From positions 52,947 to 116,946 of the forward strand of contig CAZWDU010000006.1 of the NCBI GenBank assembly GCA_964632845.1: DNA of 64,000 nucleotides. The letters are read 5' to 3'. A model generated the notes under the pieces. That model was not told the origin of the DNA. It saw only the letters and a list, made by a program, of their open reading frames with translations, and searched no databases. Shown piece by piece: positions 26,491-34,140 of this stretch; within the stretch, counting starts at the first letter, position 1; every line of letters starts with the position of its first letter. The position numbers were made by a program, and so were the translations under genes. The DNA comes from JAOZHU01 sp964632845. GTDB lineage: Archaea; Thermoproteota; Bathyarchaeia; Bathyarchaeales; Bathycorpusculaceae.

Positions 26491-27369
26491 ATGCAATCTT
26501 TAAGGCGTGTTGGAATGGATACTGGTCGCTTGACTGACGAAGAGATTCTGTACATTGATGAGCGTGTTGTCGAAACCGTTAGACCGCTGCTTGTTGGTCG
26601 TAAACTGTTTCCAGTTTTCACGTTGCCTAACGCTGGAATCATGACTGTTCGCGGTTACAAACGCACTGATATGAGCGCTGCCAAGATTAGCCTGTACGGT
26701 CAGCCAGGTAACAAGGATCGCTCTGAGAAAGTGCCGTTCAATATCACTGTTCCCGTGATTGAGAAGGAGTTTGAAATTTCGTGGCGTGAGATCGAAGCTT
26801 CTAGAGGCTTGAGTATGCCGATAGATACGCAGGAAGCTGAGAATGCAGCTCGGCAAGTTGCTGAAGACGAGGATCTTTTGCTGATTACTGGTGAGCACAC
26901 GGGTTTCAAGGCTCTCGGTGTTGAAGGTCTTGCGACGGCTACTGGCAGAAACACGGTTTCAGGTGGCGATTGGAGCGCAAACGCCGAAACATACGTCAAT
27001 AATGCGATTAGTGAGCTTGAAAGCGACGGGCATTATGGTCCTTACGCGTTGATACTTAAGCCTTCTTGGTGGCGGCAGATTACAGCTGCGAAAATTTCGG
27101 GTACTGCAGTGAATATTTCTGAAAAGGTTTCGGAGCTTGTAGACGGAAACGTTTTCCGAACTGATAGTTTGAAGACTTCTACTGGAGGCGTAAACAACGC
27201 GTTGGTTGTGGAGCTTTCACGGGAGAACTTTGAGCTTGTCATTGGGAGAGATGTTGAGGTTCGCAAGCTGCAGGATGTACGTGGTAACATTGAAGGTGTT
27301 GTGCGTGAAGTCGTGGCGCCCCGGATTAAACGACCCGCTAGTATTTGCGAGATTACGAGCTTGACTTAG
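26491..27369 (+). CDS. Major capsid protein, HK97 fold, encapsulin-like
   Basis: This is the shell protein. The 292 residues resemble the encapsulin-like branch of the HK97 fold: an N-terminal arm with DEEILYIDERVVETVRPLLVGRKLFPV, an E-loop region rich in Lys/Arg, a spine helix with DEDLLLITGE, and the C-terminal A domain DVEVRKLQDVRGNIEGVVREV...RIKRPASICEI. Position after scaffold and decoration genes confirms the role. One provirus 10-mer lies at 27275. No frameshift or N-terminal delta domain is present, as scaffolding is separate. Confidence 0.85.
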   Translation: MQSLRRVGMDTGRLTDEEILYIDERVVETVRPLLVGRKLFPVFTLPNAGIMTVRGYKRTDMSAAKISLYGQPGNKDRSEKVPFNITVPVIEKEFEISWREIEASRGLSMPIDTQEAENAARQVAEDEDLLLITGEHTGFKALGVEGLATATGRNTVSGGDWSANAETYVNNAISELESDGHYGPYALILKPSWWRQITAAKISGTAVNISEKVSELVDGNVFRTDSLKTSTGGVNNALVVELSRENFELVIGRDVEVRKLQDVRGNIEGVVREVVAPRIKRPASICEITSLT

Positions 27370-27390
27370 TGGGGCGCCGAGTTAAGCTCT

Positions 27391-27420
27391 GTCCAGTTTT
27401 TTCTTTCCCCCTTCTTATTT
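27391..27420 (+). terminator. Pyrimidine-rich terminator after capsid gene
   Basis: A run of T6 followed by TCTTTCCCCCTTCTTATTTT lies 20-60 bases after the capsid stop. Such T-rich tracts end archaeal transcripts and could lower expression of the next genes relative to capsid protein. Confidence 0.45.
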
Positions 27421-27459
27421 TCGGGGTTAAACTACTCGTAATAAGCAAAAATGAGGTGA

Positions 27460-27729
27460 ATGAAGCTGAGGTTCAGGTTGAAGAAGGGTAAGGGTTCAGT
27501 GAACAGGTTTACGGATGAGAATGGCGTTCATTATCCTGGTGACATAGTAGAGCTTCCCGCTAGCTATGAGGGCGTAGCGTGGCTTGAGCGTGTTGATCCT
27601 GTGCCTGTGGTTGCTGCTGTGCCGGGTAAAGTGGAGCCTGTGCAGGAGGAGCCAATTGTCCCTTTAGAGGCCTCTTCAAAAAAGCGAAGGGGCGGAAAGA
27701 TGCCGCGGATACTCAGACGAAAGTCTTAG
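27460..27729 (+). CDS. Small head-region protein with -1 slippery site
   Basis: The 89 residues start with a basic segment and include HYPGDIVELPASYEG, a pattern typical of small virion or neck proteins. A Pro/Val/Glu linker and a basic tail follow. Codons 73-75 read TCA AAA AAG and contain the classical slippery heptamer A_AAA_AAG at 27678-27684, with AGAGG 7-11 bases upstream. A -1 slip would join this protein to the following glycosyltransferase frame, giving about 284 residues. Confidence 0.65.
   Translation: MKLRFRLKKGKGSVNRFTDENGVHYPGDIVELPASYEGVAWLERVDPVPVVAAVPGKVEPVQEEPIVPLEASSKKRRGGKMPRILRRKS
27678..27684 (+). promoter_or_regulatory. Candidate -1 frameshift site A_AAA_AAG
   Basis: The heptamer is in the correct zero-frame phase (TCA AAA AAG) of the 27460 gene. 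The -1 frame is open from the stop at 27627-27629 through to 28313. AGAGG at 27666-27670 could act as an upstream ribosome-binding stimulator, as in bacterial dnaX. No downstream pseudoknot was identified. Confidence 0.5.
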
Positions 27730-27743
27730 TTGGGATTCCCAAC

Positions 27744-28313
27744 TTGAATGATAGTGACCGTTATCATGGTTATTTAGCTGGGGCTTTGCGGCATGTGGAG
27801 GCTGCTTTGGAGGGTGTGGATTTTGAGGTTTTTGTTTCTCCGCCTACGCATATTCCGCCTTGGGCTGGTTTTGTTGAATGCGTGAACGTGATTATAGAGC
27901 GGTTTCTGTCAGGTGATTATGACTTCTTGTGGTTTGTTGAGTTGGATGTGCAGGTTCCGCCTGACGCTTTTCGTAAGTTGCTTGCGCTTGATGTGGATAT
28001 TGCGTGTGGCTACGTGCGTAGGCATAATGGTGACGGTTTGATTCTTGGGTTTTTGGATGAGGCCATGCGGGTTTGGTATTTGCCTTTGAATGCTGTTCAA
28101 GGCAATATTTTGAGTGGTTGGGTGATGGCTGGCACGAGTTGCGTTCTGTTTCGTAGGTGCGTGTTTGAAAGCGGCTTGAGGTTTAAGTATAAGCCTAACG
28201 TGTCGCCGGATATTTTGTTTATGTGGTTGGCGCAGCGGTCTGGGTTTGTGGCTAAGGTTCATGGTGACGTGTTGTGTGGGCATTTGCCTGAGTTTCCGTT
28301 GGAGGCGCCGTAG
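27744..28313 (+). CDS. Glycosyltransferase-like protein (GT-A fold)
   Basis: The sequence has the GT-A plan: DFLWFVELDVQVPPDAFRKLL, where ELDVQ takes the DxD position, followed by IACGYVRR and SGWVMAGTSCVLFRR. It could glycosylate virion or host surface molecules. The only usual start in frame after the last stop is TTG 27744. That start omits the typical first beta strand, which is encoded just upstream in the same frame (KVLVGIPNLNDSD). The strand would be retained if expression is by -1 frameshift from the preceding gene. Confidence 0.65.
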   Translation: MNDSDRYHGYLAGALRHVEAALEGVDFEVFVSPPTHIPPWAGFVECVNVIIERFLSGDYDFLWFVELDVQVPPDAFRKLLALDVDIACGYVRRHNGDGLILGFLDEAMRVWYLPLNAVQGNILSGWVMAGTSCVLFRRCVFESGLRFKYKPNVSPDILFMWLAQRSGFVAKVHGDVLCGHLPEFPLEAP

Positions 28314-28315
28314 GC

Positions 28316-28558
28316 ATGAATGATCAGGACCGTGATGTACTCCGTAAGACCATTTTGGAGTTGATCAAGAATGGGCATGTGCGTTTTACGGCGATTGAGA
28401 AAAGGTGCGTGGCCTCCTGCTTGTCTTTCGCTACTGCTAACACTTTTCGCCGGCAGTTTTATGATTATTTGCTTGCTCAGGGTTATATCGAGCGTACGGC
28501 TAGAGGCGTCTATGTTTTGACGGATAAGGGTGAAAAACTCTTAGTTCTTTTGTCTTAG
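28316..28558 (+). CDS. Winged-helix small protein, 80 aa
   Basis: ATG at 28316, two bases after the glycosyltransferase stop. The whole protein is one winged-helix domain: RKTILELIKNGHVRFTAIEKRC, the helix ANTFRRQFYDYLLAQGYIERTARG, and the wing VYVLTDKGEKLL. The stop codon lies inside a run of 14-nt repeats. It may be a regulator embedded in the structural operon that binds these adjacent repeats; this is inference. Confidence 0.65.
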   Translation: MNDQDRDVLRKTILELIKNGHVRFTAIEKRCVASCLSFATANTFRRQFYDYLLAQGYIERTARGVYVLTDKGEKLLVLLS

Positions 28559-28608
28559 TTCCTGCGTCTTAGTTTTTTCGTCTTAGTTCTTAAATCTTAG
28601 TTCTTTTT
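28539..28608 (+). repeat. Five tandem 14-nt iterons (TCTTAGTT core)
   Basis: TCTTAGTT begins at 28539, 28553, 28567, 28581 and 28595, exactly 14 bases apart each time. The other six bases of each unit are pyrimidine-rich and variable. The first copies overlap the end of the winged-helix gene. The fifth runs into TTCTTTTT, which could terminate transcription. Confidence 0.9.
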
Positions 28609-28678
28609 GCCAAAATACCTTAAAAACGGCTTCTTTCGATATATTAATCCATTATTAAGACTCTTTGGGAGTTTGTGT

Positions 28679-28996
28679 GTGACGGCCTATTCCGAAGTTG
28701 CTGACGTGAAAACGTTGCTGGAAATAGATGTTGCTACTTACGACACAGAATTAACCGCTTGCATTACTAGTGCTGACGCGTTGATTGATAGTTTGCTTGA
28801 GCCGCATGATTTGGCTGTGCCTGTTTCTGTGCCTCAGAATATCGCTGATGCGAGTGCTCATTTTGCTGCTTGGCTGTTTCGTAAGCGCCGTGATCCCACT
28901 GGAGCGGACGCGTTTAAGCTGGAGGCTGACACGCTTCTGCAGGCCTATATCGAGAGCGCAAGTGAATTGGCGTTTAAGGTGGTTTCTGACCAGTGA
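28679..28996 (+). CDS. Head-tail connector (gp6-like adaptor)
   Basis: GTG at 28679 is chosen because TGGGAG lies 8-13 bases upstream and the product then starts MTAYSEVADVKTLLEID, the usual first helix of gp6/adaptor proteins; the frame is open to 28607. The 105 residues are helical (CITSADALIDSLL, then PQNIADASAHFAAWLFRKRRDP) as in connector rings that dock under the portal. It overlaps the next gene by 4 bases. Confidence 0.75.
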   Translation: MTAYSEVADVKTLLEIDVATYDTELTACITSADALIDSLLEPHDLAVPVSVPQNIADASAHFAAWLFRKRRDPTGADAFKLEADTLLQAYIESASELAFKVVSDQ

Positions 28997-29427
28997 TTGA
29001 GGTTGAAGTGTCGACGCGGGGCTTGGAGTTTGATGAGGTTGCGAGTAAGCTTAGTGGTCCTTTGCGGCAGAAGCTTGTTGAGCGGTTGGCGGATATCGCG
29101 TTTGAGAAGGCTTTTTGGGGTGCGCCTCAAGGCAAGACTGGGAAATTGGCTGAGTCTATTGTTAAGGATGTTGGTAATGGCGAAGCTTCAATTCAGGTTT
29201 TGGCGCCGTATGCTGTGTACGTGGTGAAGGGCACGGCGCCTCATGAGATTAGGCCTGTGAATGCTTCTTGTTTGGCGTTTAAGGCTGCAAGTGGTAATAT
29301 GGTGTTTACGCGGTTGGTGCGTCATCCTGGCACTAAGCCTAATCCGTTCCTGCAGAAGGCTGTTGATGAAGCGCGGGGCAAAGTGGAGGAGGTTTTTGCT
29401 GATTTGTGGCTGGGGTTGGTTGGCTAA
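28993..29427 (+). CDS. HK97 gp10-like tail-completion protein
   Basis: GTG at 28993 overlaps the connector stop. The sequence has the HK97 gp10 hallmark: GAPQGKTGKLAESI, APYAVYVVKGTAPHEI, and a C-terminal HPGTKPNPFLQKAVDEARGKV. These proteins complete the head-tail joint. 144 residues, normal for the family. It overlaps the next ATG (TAATG). Confidence 0.85.
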   Translation: MIEVEVSTRGLEFDEVASKLSGPLRQKLVERLADIAFEKAFWGAPQGKTGKLAESIVKDVGNGEASIQVLAPYAVYVVKGTAPHEIRPVNASCLAFKAASGNMVFTRLVRHPGTKPNPFLQKAVDEARGKVEEVFADLWLGLVG

Positions 29428-29867
29428 TGGGTTTTTACGCTGATTATAAGGCGGTTTTCGACGCGGTTAAAACGGCTATTGAAGGGAAAAGCACGATTAA
29501 GACTGTGGTTTTGGGCGAGCAGTTCACGGTTGGGAAGCTGCCGAAGGCGATTATTAACGCTGAGCCTTCAAACGATATTAAGCCGTTGGAAATGGGCGAT
29601 ACGCTTGATGTGCCGGTGAATTTCAGCGTTGTCCTGGTGATTTTGGAGTACGAGCCCAAGGACTGGTTTAAGGACGTAATTAGCGTTATGGGTGATGCTG
29701 TCGACGCGGTCCTTGCTGATCGCACGTTGGGCGGTAAGGCGCAAGATTGTTTTCCCACTGGTTTTGCTCCTGGAGAAGTCAAGTTTACGGATAAGCAGGG
29801 TAAGCCTGATAAGCTGTTTTACGGAGGCGTTGTGCGCTTCCAGGCGGTGATGTGGCATGCACCCTGA
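29427..29867 (+). CDS. Tail terminator-like protein
   Basis: The ATG at 29427 overlaps the preceding stop. The 146 residues have an alpha/beta arrangement (YADYKAVFDAVKTAIEG, KAIINAEPSNDIKP, then VNFSVVLVILEYEP) found in tail-terminator proteins that cap the tail tube under the head. Assignment rests on this pattern and on position between the gp10-like and tube genes. Confidence 0.65.
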   Translation: MGFYADYKAVFDAVKTAIEGKSTIKTVVLGEQFTVGKLPKAIINAEPSNDIKPLEMGDTLDVPVNFSVVLVILEYEPKDWFKDVISVMGDAVDAVLADRTLGGKAQDCFPTGFAPGEVKFTDKQGKPDKLFYGGVVRFQAVMWHAP

Positions 29868-30360
29868 GCTCAAATTACGCTTTTTGAAGGCGCTTGTGAA
29901 TGTGCCTGTTCGCCTGTTGGATAGGTTGCTGCCTATGCCTAGTTCTGCAGAATTTCCGCAGACGAAAATGTTACTACGTGCATACGCTAAGATGGCTAAG
30001 GCCTACCGTTTGGATTGTGTGAATGGCACTTTCGGCGCTGCGCCTGACGGGAATTTTCTGCGTTTACTACGTACATCTGTGAAGCTGTTGGCGAACATAA
30101 GTGAGAGTGACCGGTATTACAGGGCTTGGCTTGGCCTCTGTTTTATTCTTGCGAGTGAAGAACTGAGCGAGTTCAATGAGCCTGCGGTGGAGATTAAGCG
30201 GTTAATCAAGGTTCAGTGGTTGGATGATCTTGGTTTTCTGCGTGATGAAGTGATTATTAATGATCGCCGGGCGTTTTTGGAGATTGCCCTGTGTAATCAT
30301 CTTGTCAATTTGGCTCGAATGGAGTTGAGCGATGTCTCGCTCCCGAGAAACGTAGAATAA
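29857..30360 (+). CDS. Hypothetical helical virion-region protein, 167 aa
   Basis: ATG at 29857 overlaps the preceding gene. The protein is almost entirely helical, without Cys motif or membrane segment. It includes two copies of the provirus motif in its DNA (variant CTACGTGCAT at 29974 and exact CTACGTACAT at 30067), both reading as Leu-Arg. Position before the tube gene suggests a neck or tail assembly role; no family recognised. Confidence 0.6.
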   Translation: MHPELKLRFLKALVNVPVRLLDRLLPMPSSAEFPQTKMLLRAYAKMAKAYRLDCVNGTFGAAPDGNFLRLLRTSVKLLANISESDRYYRAWLGLCFILASEELSEFNEPAVEIKRLIKVQWLDDLGFLRDEVIINDRRAFLEIALCNHLVNLARMELSDVSLPRNVE

Positions 30361-30384
30361 AAAAATAGGAGGAAAAAAGAAAAA

Positions 30385-30771
30385 TTGGCTATAGCGATTG
30401 GGCGGAATGCGCGTCTATTCAAGGATGATGTGGAAATAGCGTATGGCAGAAACATTACGGTTCGTGCATCTGCGGAAGCCATTGAAGTGCATAGCATGGA
30501 TGACGATGAGCCTGCTTTGCTGGATACAGGCAATGTAACTTATGACATTACGGTTGAGCGACTTCACGTGGATGGCGCCTACATGACACTGTTGCTGAGC
30601 AAAACTACGTTTACGATAAAGTTTGCTCCAACTGGTTCTCCGATAACTGCGCCTTACTTGACTTTCAGCAATTGCGTTGTTACGAATGTGGAGAATTCTG
30701 CGGGTATGACTGATGGCATCCTTGAGAACGTGTCGATAAAAGCCAAGTCGATGACTGTGACTGATGCTTAA
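30385..30771 (+). CDS. Major tail tube protein
   Basis: TTG at 30385 is preceded by GGAGG at 30368-30372. The 128 residues are beta-rich (AIGRNARLFKDDVEIAYGRNITVRASAEAIEV, DITVERLHVDG, ENVSIKAKSMTVTD), typical of small tube proteins that stack as hexamers. The frameshifted chaperone gene follows at once and the tape measure next, the canonical order for long-tailed viruses. It overlaps the next ATG by 8 bases. Confidence 0.8.
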   Translation: MAIAIGRNARLFKDDVEIAYGRNITVRASAEAIEVHSMDDDEPALLDTGNVTYDITVERLHVDGAYMTLLLSKTTFTIKFAPTGSPITAPYLTFSNCVVTNVENSAGMTDGILENVSIKAKSMTVTDA

Positions 30772-31183
30772 GGCGGTGTTGCATGTGGCTGAGGATAAAC
30801 GTAGTAAGCTTGAGCGTGAAGCAGACGAATACGAAGAGAAGGAAAAAGCTGCTGGGCGAATGTTTGATCCGAAGGTGCTGTTTGAGCGTGCACAGAAGCT
30901 TCATGTAGTCGATGATCCGGTGCTTGGGCTTGTTAAGTACGGTGAGTTGACGTTTGATGATAGCTTTGAATTGGATTCTATCAAAGACGCTACTGAGCGA
31001 ACTTACGCAGTGGTTTATCGAATGCTGAAGAAGGCTTATCCTGATGTGACGTTGGAAATGGTCAAGAAGATGCCGTTGTTTGAAGCTAACGCATTGATGG
31101 ATGTTCTGTTGAAGCCGCCTTTTTTGTCTCAGAAGTCGCCGCGTGGGTCCGCAATAACTCGCAAGCGCAGAAAATCGGCGTGA
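30764..31183 (+). CDS. Tail assembly chaperone, short form (G)
   Basis: The 139-residue protein is helical and charged (DKRSKLEREADEYEEKEKA), with TERTYAVVYRMLKKAYPDVTLEMVKKM. It lies between tube and tape-measure genes, where tail assembly chaperone G is encoded. The zero frame ends in a short Arg/Lys-rich tail of non-conserved look. At 31120-31126 the slippery T_TTT_TTG, in the right phase, allows a -1 slip into the 3' frame. Confidence 0.75.
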   Translation: MLKAVLHVAEDKRSKLEREADEYEEKEKAAGRMFDPKVLFERAQKLHVVDDPVLGLVKYGELTFDDSFELDSIKDATERTYAVVYRMLKKAYPDVTLEMVKKMPLFEANALMDVLLKPPFLSQKSPRGSAITRKRRKSA

Positions 31184-31302
31184 TACTTTACTACTTTCCG
31201 CAATTTGACTTTGAAAAGTTACGTCGTTTGTCGCCGTTTCAGATGGCTTTCCTTATCGAATGGCTAGTTTGGTTTGGGTTAGTGAAGAAGGATGAGGTTT
31301 GA
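30764..31302 (+). CDS. Tail assembly chaperone, -1 frameshift product (GT)
   Basis: After a -1 slip at T_TTT_TTG (31120-31126) translation continues through VSEVAAWVRNNSQAQKI and on to EKLRRLSPFQMAFLIEWLV, ending at 31302; the product is about 179 residues. The extension is well formed, unlike the zero-frame tail. G/GT chaperones made by frameshift bind the tape measure in long-tailed phages, so position and sequence agree. Independent translation from GTG 31180 would give only about 40 residues. Confidence 0.75.
31120..31126 (+). promoter_or_regulatory. Programmed -1 frameshift site T_TTT_TTG
   Basis: Zero-frame codons are CCT TTT TTG. Six T and one G give the X_XXY_YYZ form for a -1 slip. 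The -1 frame runs on to 31302 with protein-like sequence, just before the tape measure at 31329. Confidence 0.7.
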
Positions 31303-31328
31303 GCTGGAGAAGAGTTGCAAAAGGGTGA

Positions 31329-33026
31329 TTGGTTACGAGTAGTAAGACTGAGATTAACATTGTTTTGAAGGCGATTGATGAGGCAAGTAGAGCTTTCACG
31401 GAAGTCGGTGGTAAAATCGACAAGTTGACGCAGACAATTGATAACTCAGCTCGTTCCAGTCAGCAGCTTGATCAAGCTACCAAAAAGACTTCTTCTTCGT
31501 TTAATGCGCTTAAGTCCGCTACTAGCACGGCTGCTGGGGTTTTGATGCGTGATATGGTTAAGGGTTTATCGCAGAGTGCAACGGAGGCTTTTGATTTAGG
31601 TGCTAAGGCGCAGTCGTTGAAGTCGAGTTTTGAGTCTATGAAGCGGGCTACGGGTGCTGCTGACTTGAGCCTTGAAGGCTTGCGTAAGGCTACGAAGAAC
31701 ACGGTTTCCGATGTGGATTTGCTGACGGCTGCTAACAAGGCTATGAGTCTTGGTTTGCCCACACAGAATTTGGATCAGCTTATGCAGAGTGCTATGAAGC
31801 TTGGGCGTGTTATGGGTATTGACACTTTAAGCGCTGTGGATAGCTTGGCGACGGGTATAGGGCGGCAAAGTAAGCAGATTTTAGATAACTTGGGTGTGGT
31901 GTTTTCTGCTGATGAAGCTTATCAATGGTACGCGGAGACTTTAGGCGTTACAACTGAAGAGCTTGATGATAATCAGAAGAAGCTTGCTTGGCAGGAGTAT
32001 GCTATGCAGCAGGTTATAACGCGTGCTGGGGAGCTTGGCGACGTTAATGACGACATGATAACGCAGCAGGAACAAATGAAGGCAGCGCAGGATAACCTTA
32101 ACACGAGTATTGGCGAAAGCTTGAGTCCTCTGAGTTTTATGAAGGATTACGTTGACGACATTATCGGGCTGGGCTCAACTATAGCTATGACTACTATACC
32201 GAAATGGATTGAACAACATGGTGGCTTAAAAGAATCGTTAGCATCTGTTATTGGAAGATTTGGCGGGTTAAAAACTTCAATCGGAGAAGCATCAACTGCA
32301 ACGGACACGTTACATGGTAAAATTGCAGGGTTAAACTCAATTTCGCTATCAGGGATAACGAGTGCTTTGGCAGCATTAACAGCCTTTTTGCCAGCTGCGC
32401 CTGCGGTTGGCGAGTTTATATCTGATGTGAGTACAGGCGGTCCTGTTAGCAGTAGCACGGTAGCTGCTTTCGGCGGTGAGGATTACAAGTCAAAAGTGAT
32501 ACAGCTTGTACATGGCGGCACTCCATCAGGCAATGTTTTCACTCCAGCAAGTGAACGAAAATATCTGATTGACTACCTTGTTGATGAATTGTCACAAAGC
32601 GGAGGCGGCTTATTTGCGGCTGGTCCTGACGCTTTAGTTAGCGCAATCAAAATTATAAAGGAGCAAGGATATCTCGGAACTGAAACGACAAAGGAGTTTG
32701 CTGCTCGTTTAGCTGATCGTATGGGTTGGGCAGGATCAGCGAAAACGTCATTTATTGACCTCGTTCCATTGGCAAAAGGTGGTATTGCATACAAACCAAC
32801 GCTTGCTTTGATCGGGGAGAATACACCTGAGGCTGTTGTGCCGTTGGATCGTGCTGGTGGTTTAGGGAATGTTACGGTGCATGCTCCAATTTACATTTAT
32901 GGTGATCCTGATGAGCGAATTTTGCGCGTTATGACGAAGAATTTGAAAAATGTGGTTGTTGAGGCGTCTAGTTCGGGTGCGCTTTCAGGTCACAGCAGAA
33001 TCAGAATAGGGAGCCAAGTGATGTAA
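31329..33026 (+). CDS. Tape measure protein
   Basis: TTG start at 31329. It sets tail length and is 565 residues long; at the usual 0.15 nm per residue this predicts a tail near 85 nm (inference). Features: N-terminal coiled coil with TEINIVLKAIDEASRAFTEVG, a region like AAGVLMRDMVKGLSQ, the tape-measure core DLLTAANKAMSLGLP...LGRVMGIDTLSAVDSLATGIGRQSKQILDNLG, and a C-terminal GGIAYKPTLALIGENTPEAVVPLDRAGG, a motif common at the ends of these proteins. Confidence 0.9.
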   Translation: MVTSSKTEINIVLKAIDEASRAFTEVGGKIDKLTQTIDNSARSSQQLDQATKKTSSSFNALKSATSTAAGVLMRDMVKGLSQSATEAFDLGAKAQSLKSSFESMKRATGAADLSLEGLRKATKNTVSDVDLLTAANKAMSLGLPTQNLDQLMQSAMKLGRVMGIDTLSAVDSLATGIGRQSKQILDNLGVVFSADEAYQWYAETLGVTTEELDDNQKKLAWQEYAMQQVITRAGELGDVNDDMITQQEQMKAAQDNLNTSIGESLSPLSFMKDYVDDIIGLGSTIAMTTIPKWIEQHGGLKESLASVIGRFGGLKTSIGEASTATDTLHGKIAGLNSISLSGITSALAALTAFLPAAPAVGEFISDVSTGGPVSSSTVAAFGGEDYKSKVIQLVHGGTPSGNVFTPASERKYLIDYLVDELSQSGGGLFAAGPDALVSAIKIIKEQGYLGTETTKEFAARLADRMGWAGSAKTSFIDLVPLAKGGIAYKPTLALIGENTPEAVVPLDRAGGLGNVTVHAPIYIYGDPDERILRVMTKNLKNVVVEASSSGALSGHSRIRIGSQVM

Positions 33027-33027
33027 A

Positions 33028-34140
33028 ATGTTGTTGGGTGAACAGGTAAGGCAAATAGTTGACGAAATCGCACATGCAAATGACACGGCGCATTATGATA
33101 GCGCGTCTGCGGTGCATGATTGGCAAACTCGCGTTTCAAAAACCGTTACTTTAACCAAAACGAGCTTAGTGTTCGTTAGTTGGGATACTTACGCTCATAA
33201 CGGTTACGGTGCTGGTCGGCTGCTCATAGACTCTGTTCCAGTGGCAAGCTCGGGAGCGGTTGAACTCGGAGTAACTACCACGAGAAGGCTTATGCTTTTG
33301 CTGGCTGCTGGCACGTACACGTTCACGTTTCAAAGTTCCATGGATACGGTTGGTTCGCCGGGCTACATACGTATAGAAAACGTAGTTATTGGAAGCTTCG
33401 TTTTCAGCGACATGACAGGCGACACACTCGACGGCGGCGCTGTTTCATGCGGAAACGCTGCAACCACGACACTTCTTAATGAGGATATTACCGTGCCTGA
33501 AACGCGGAATCTTGCAGTTGGAACAATAAAGAAGTACGTTGTCTTTGTGGTGTTTTACATGACTAACACTTATCAGCGTTTGGATTACGTTAAGGATGCG
33601 GCTGACAGCAACACGGCGTCAGCGTTCAACTTTAAGATTTTCTGGGATGATGTGCAAGGCGATTGGACTGAAAAAGCTAATGATGTGTTAACCACATCTG
33701 TGAACCCTACCTATGGCATAGGAGCGCATGGAATTGCCGTGCTCAGCCTTGACGCCGACCAAGTGAAAAACCTGAAGGTGAAGGTTTATCAGTCGACAGG
33801 GGCAACTCGCAGCTGCAGGGTTTACGCTCGCGTGTTTGTTTGTCCGTGGGTTTTTCCATTATCAGGCACTTTTGAGCCTTTAACGCTTGATTTTCCTCCG
33901 CAAAGCACTCTATACGTCACCACTGAGCCGTTAGGTGTTGACTCAAACAAAGACATCAAGCTGGGGAGGGGGCGCGGTGTTAGCTTCGGAGATTCAACGG
34001 ATTATTACGACACTAACGGACCAACTGCGGGCATAGTAATGTATGACTACACTTTTCAGTCCATTAAAGTGTCTGATATGTGCCTGTTTTTTGATGGACT
34101 CTACACGTGTATTAGTTACGCTGGAGTTGATTTAAGATGA
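33028..34140 (+). CDS. Distal tail / tail tip protein
   Basis: The 370 residues form mostly beta structure with Thr/Asp/Tyr-rich strands, no Cys motif and no transmembrane segment. ATG is 2 bases after the tape-measure stop and its stop overlaps the next ATG. By order it should be a tail tip or receptor-contact protein. No named family is recognised. Confidence 0.6.
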   Translation: MLLGEQVRQIVDEIAHANDTAHYDSASAVHDWQTRVSKTVTLTKTSLVFVSWDTYAHNGYGAGRLLIDSVPVASSGAVELGVTTTRRLMLLLAAGTYTFTFQSSMDTVGSPGYIRIENVVIGSFVFSDMTGDTLDGGAVSCGNAATTTLLNEDITVPETRNLAVGTIKKYVVFVVFYMTNTYQRLDYVKDAADSNTASAFNFKIFWDDVQGDWTEKANDVLTTSVNPTYGIGAHGIAVLSLDADQVKNLKVKVYQSTGATRSCRVYARVFVCPWVFPLSGTFEPLTLDFPPQSTLYVTTEPLGVDSNKDIKLGRGRGVSFGDSTDYYDTNGPTAGIVMYDYTFQSIKVSDMCLFFDGLYTCISYAGVDLR

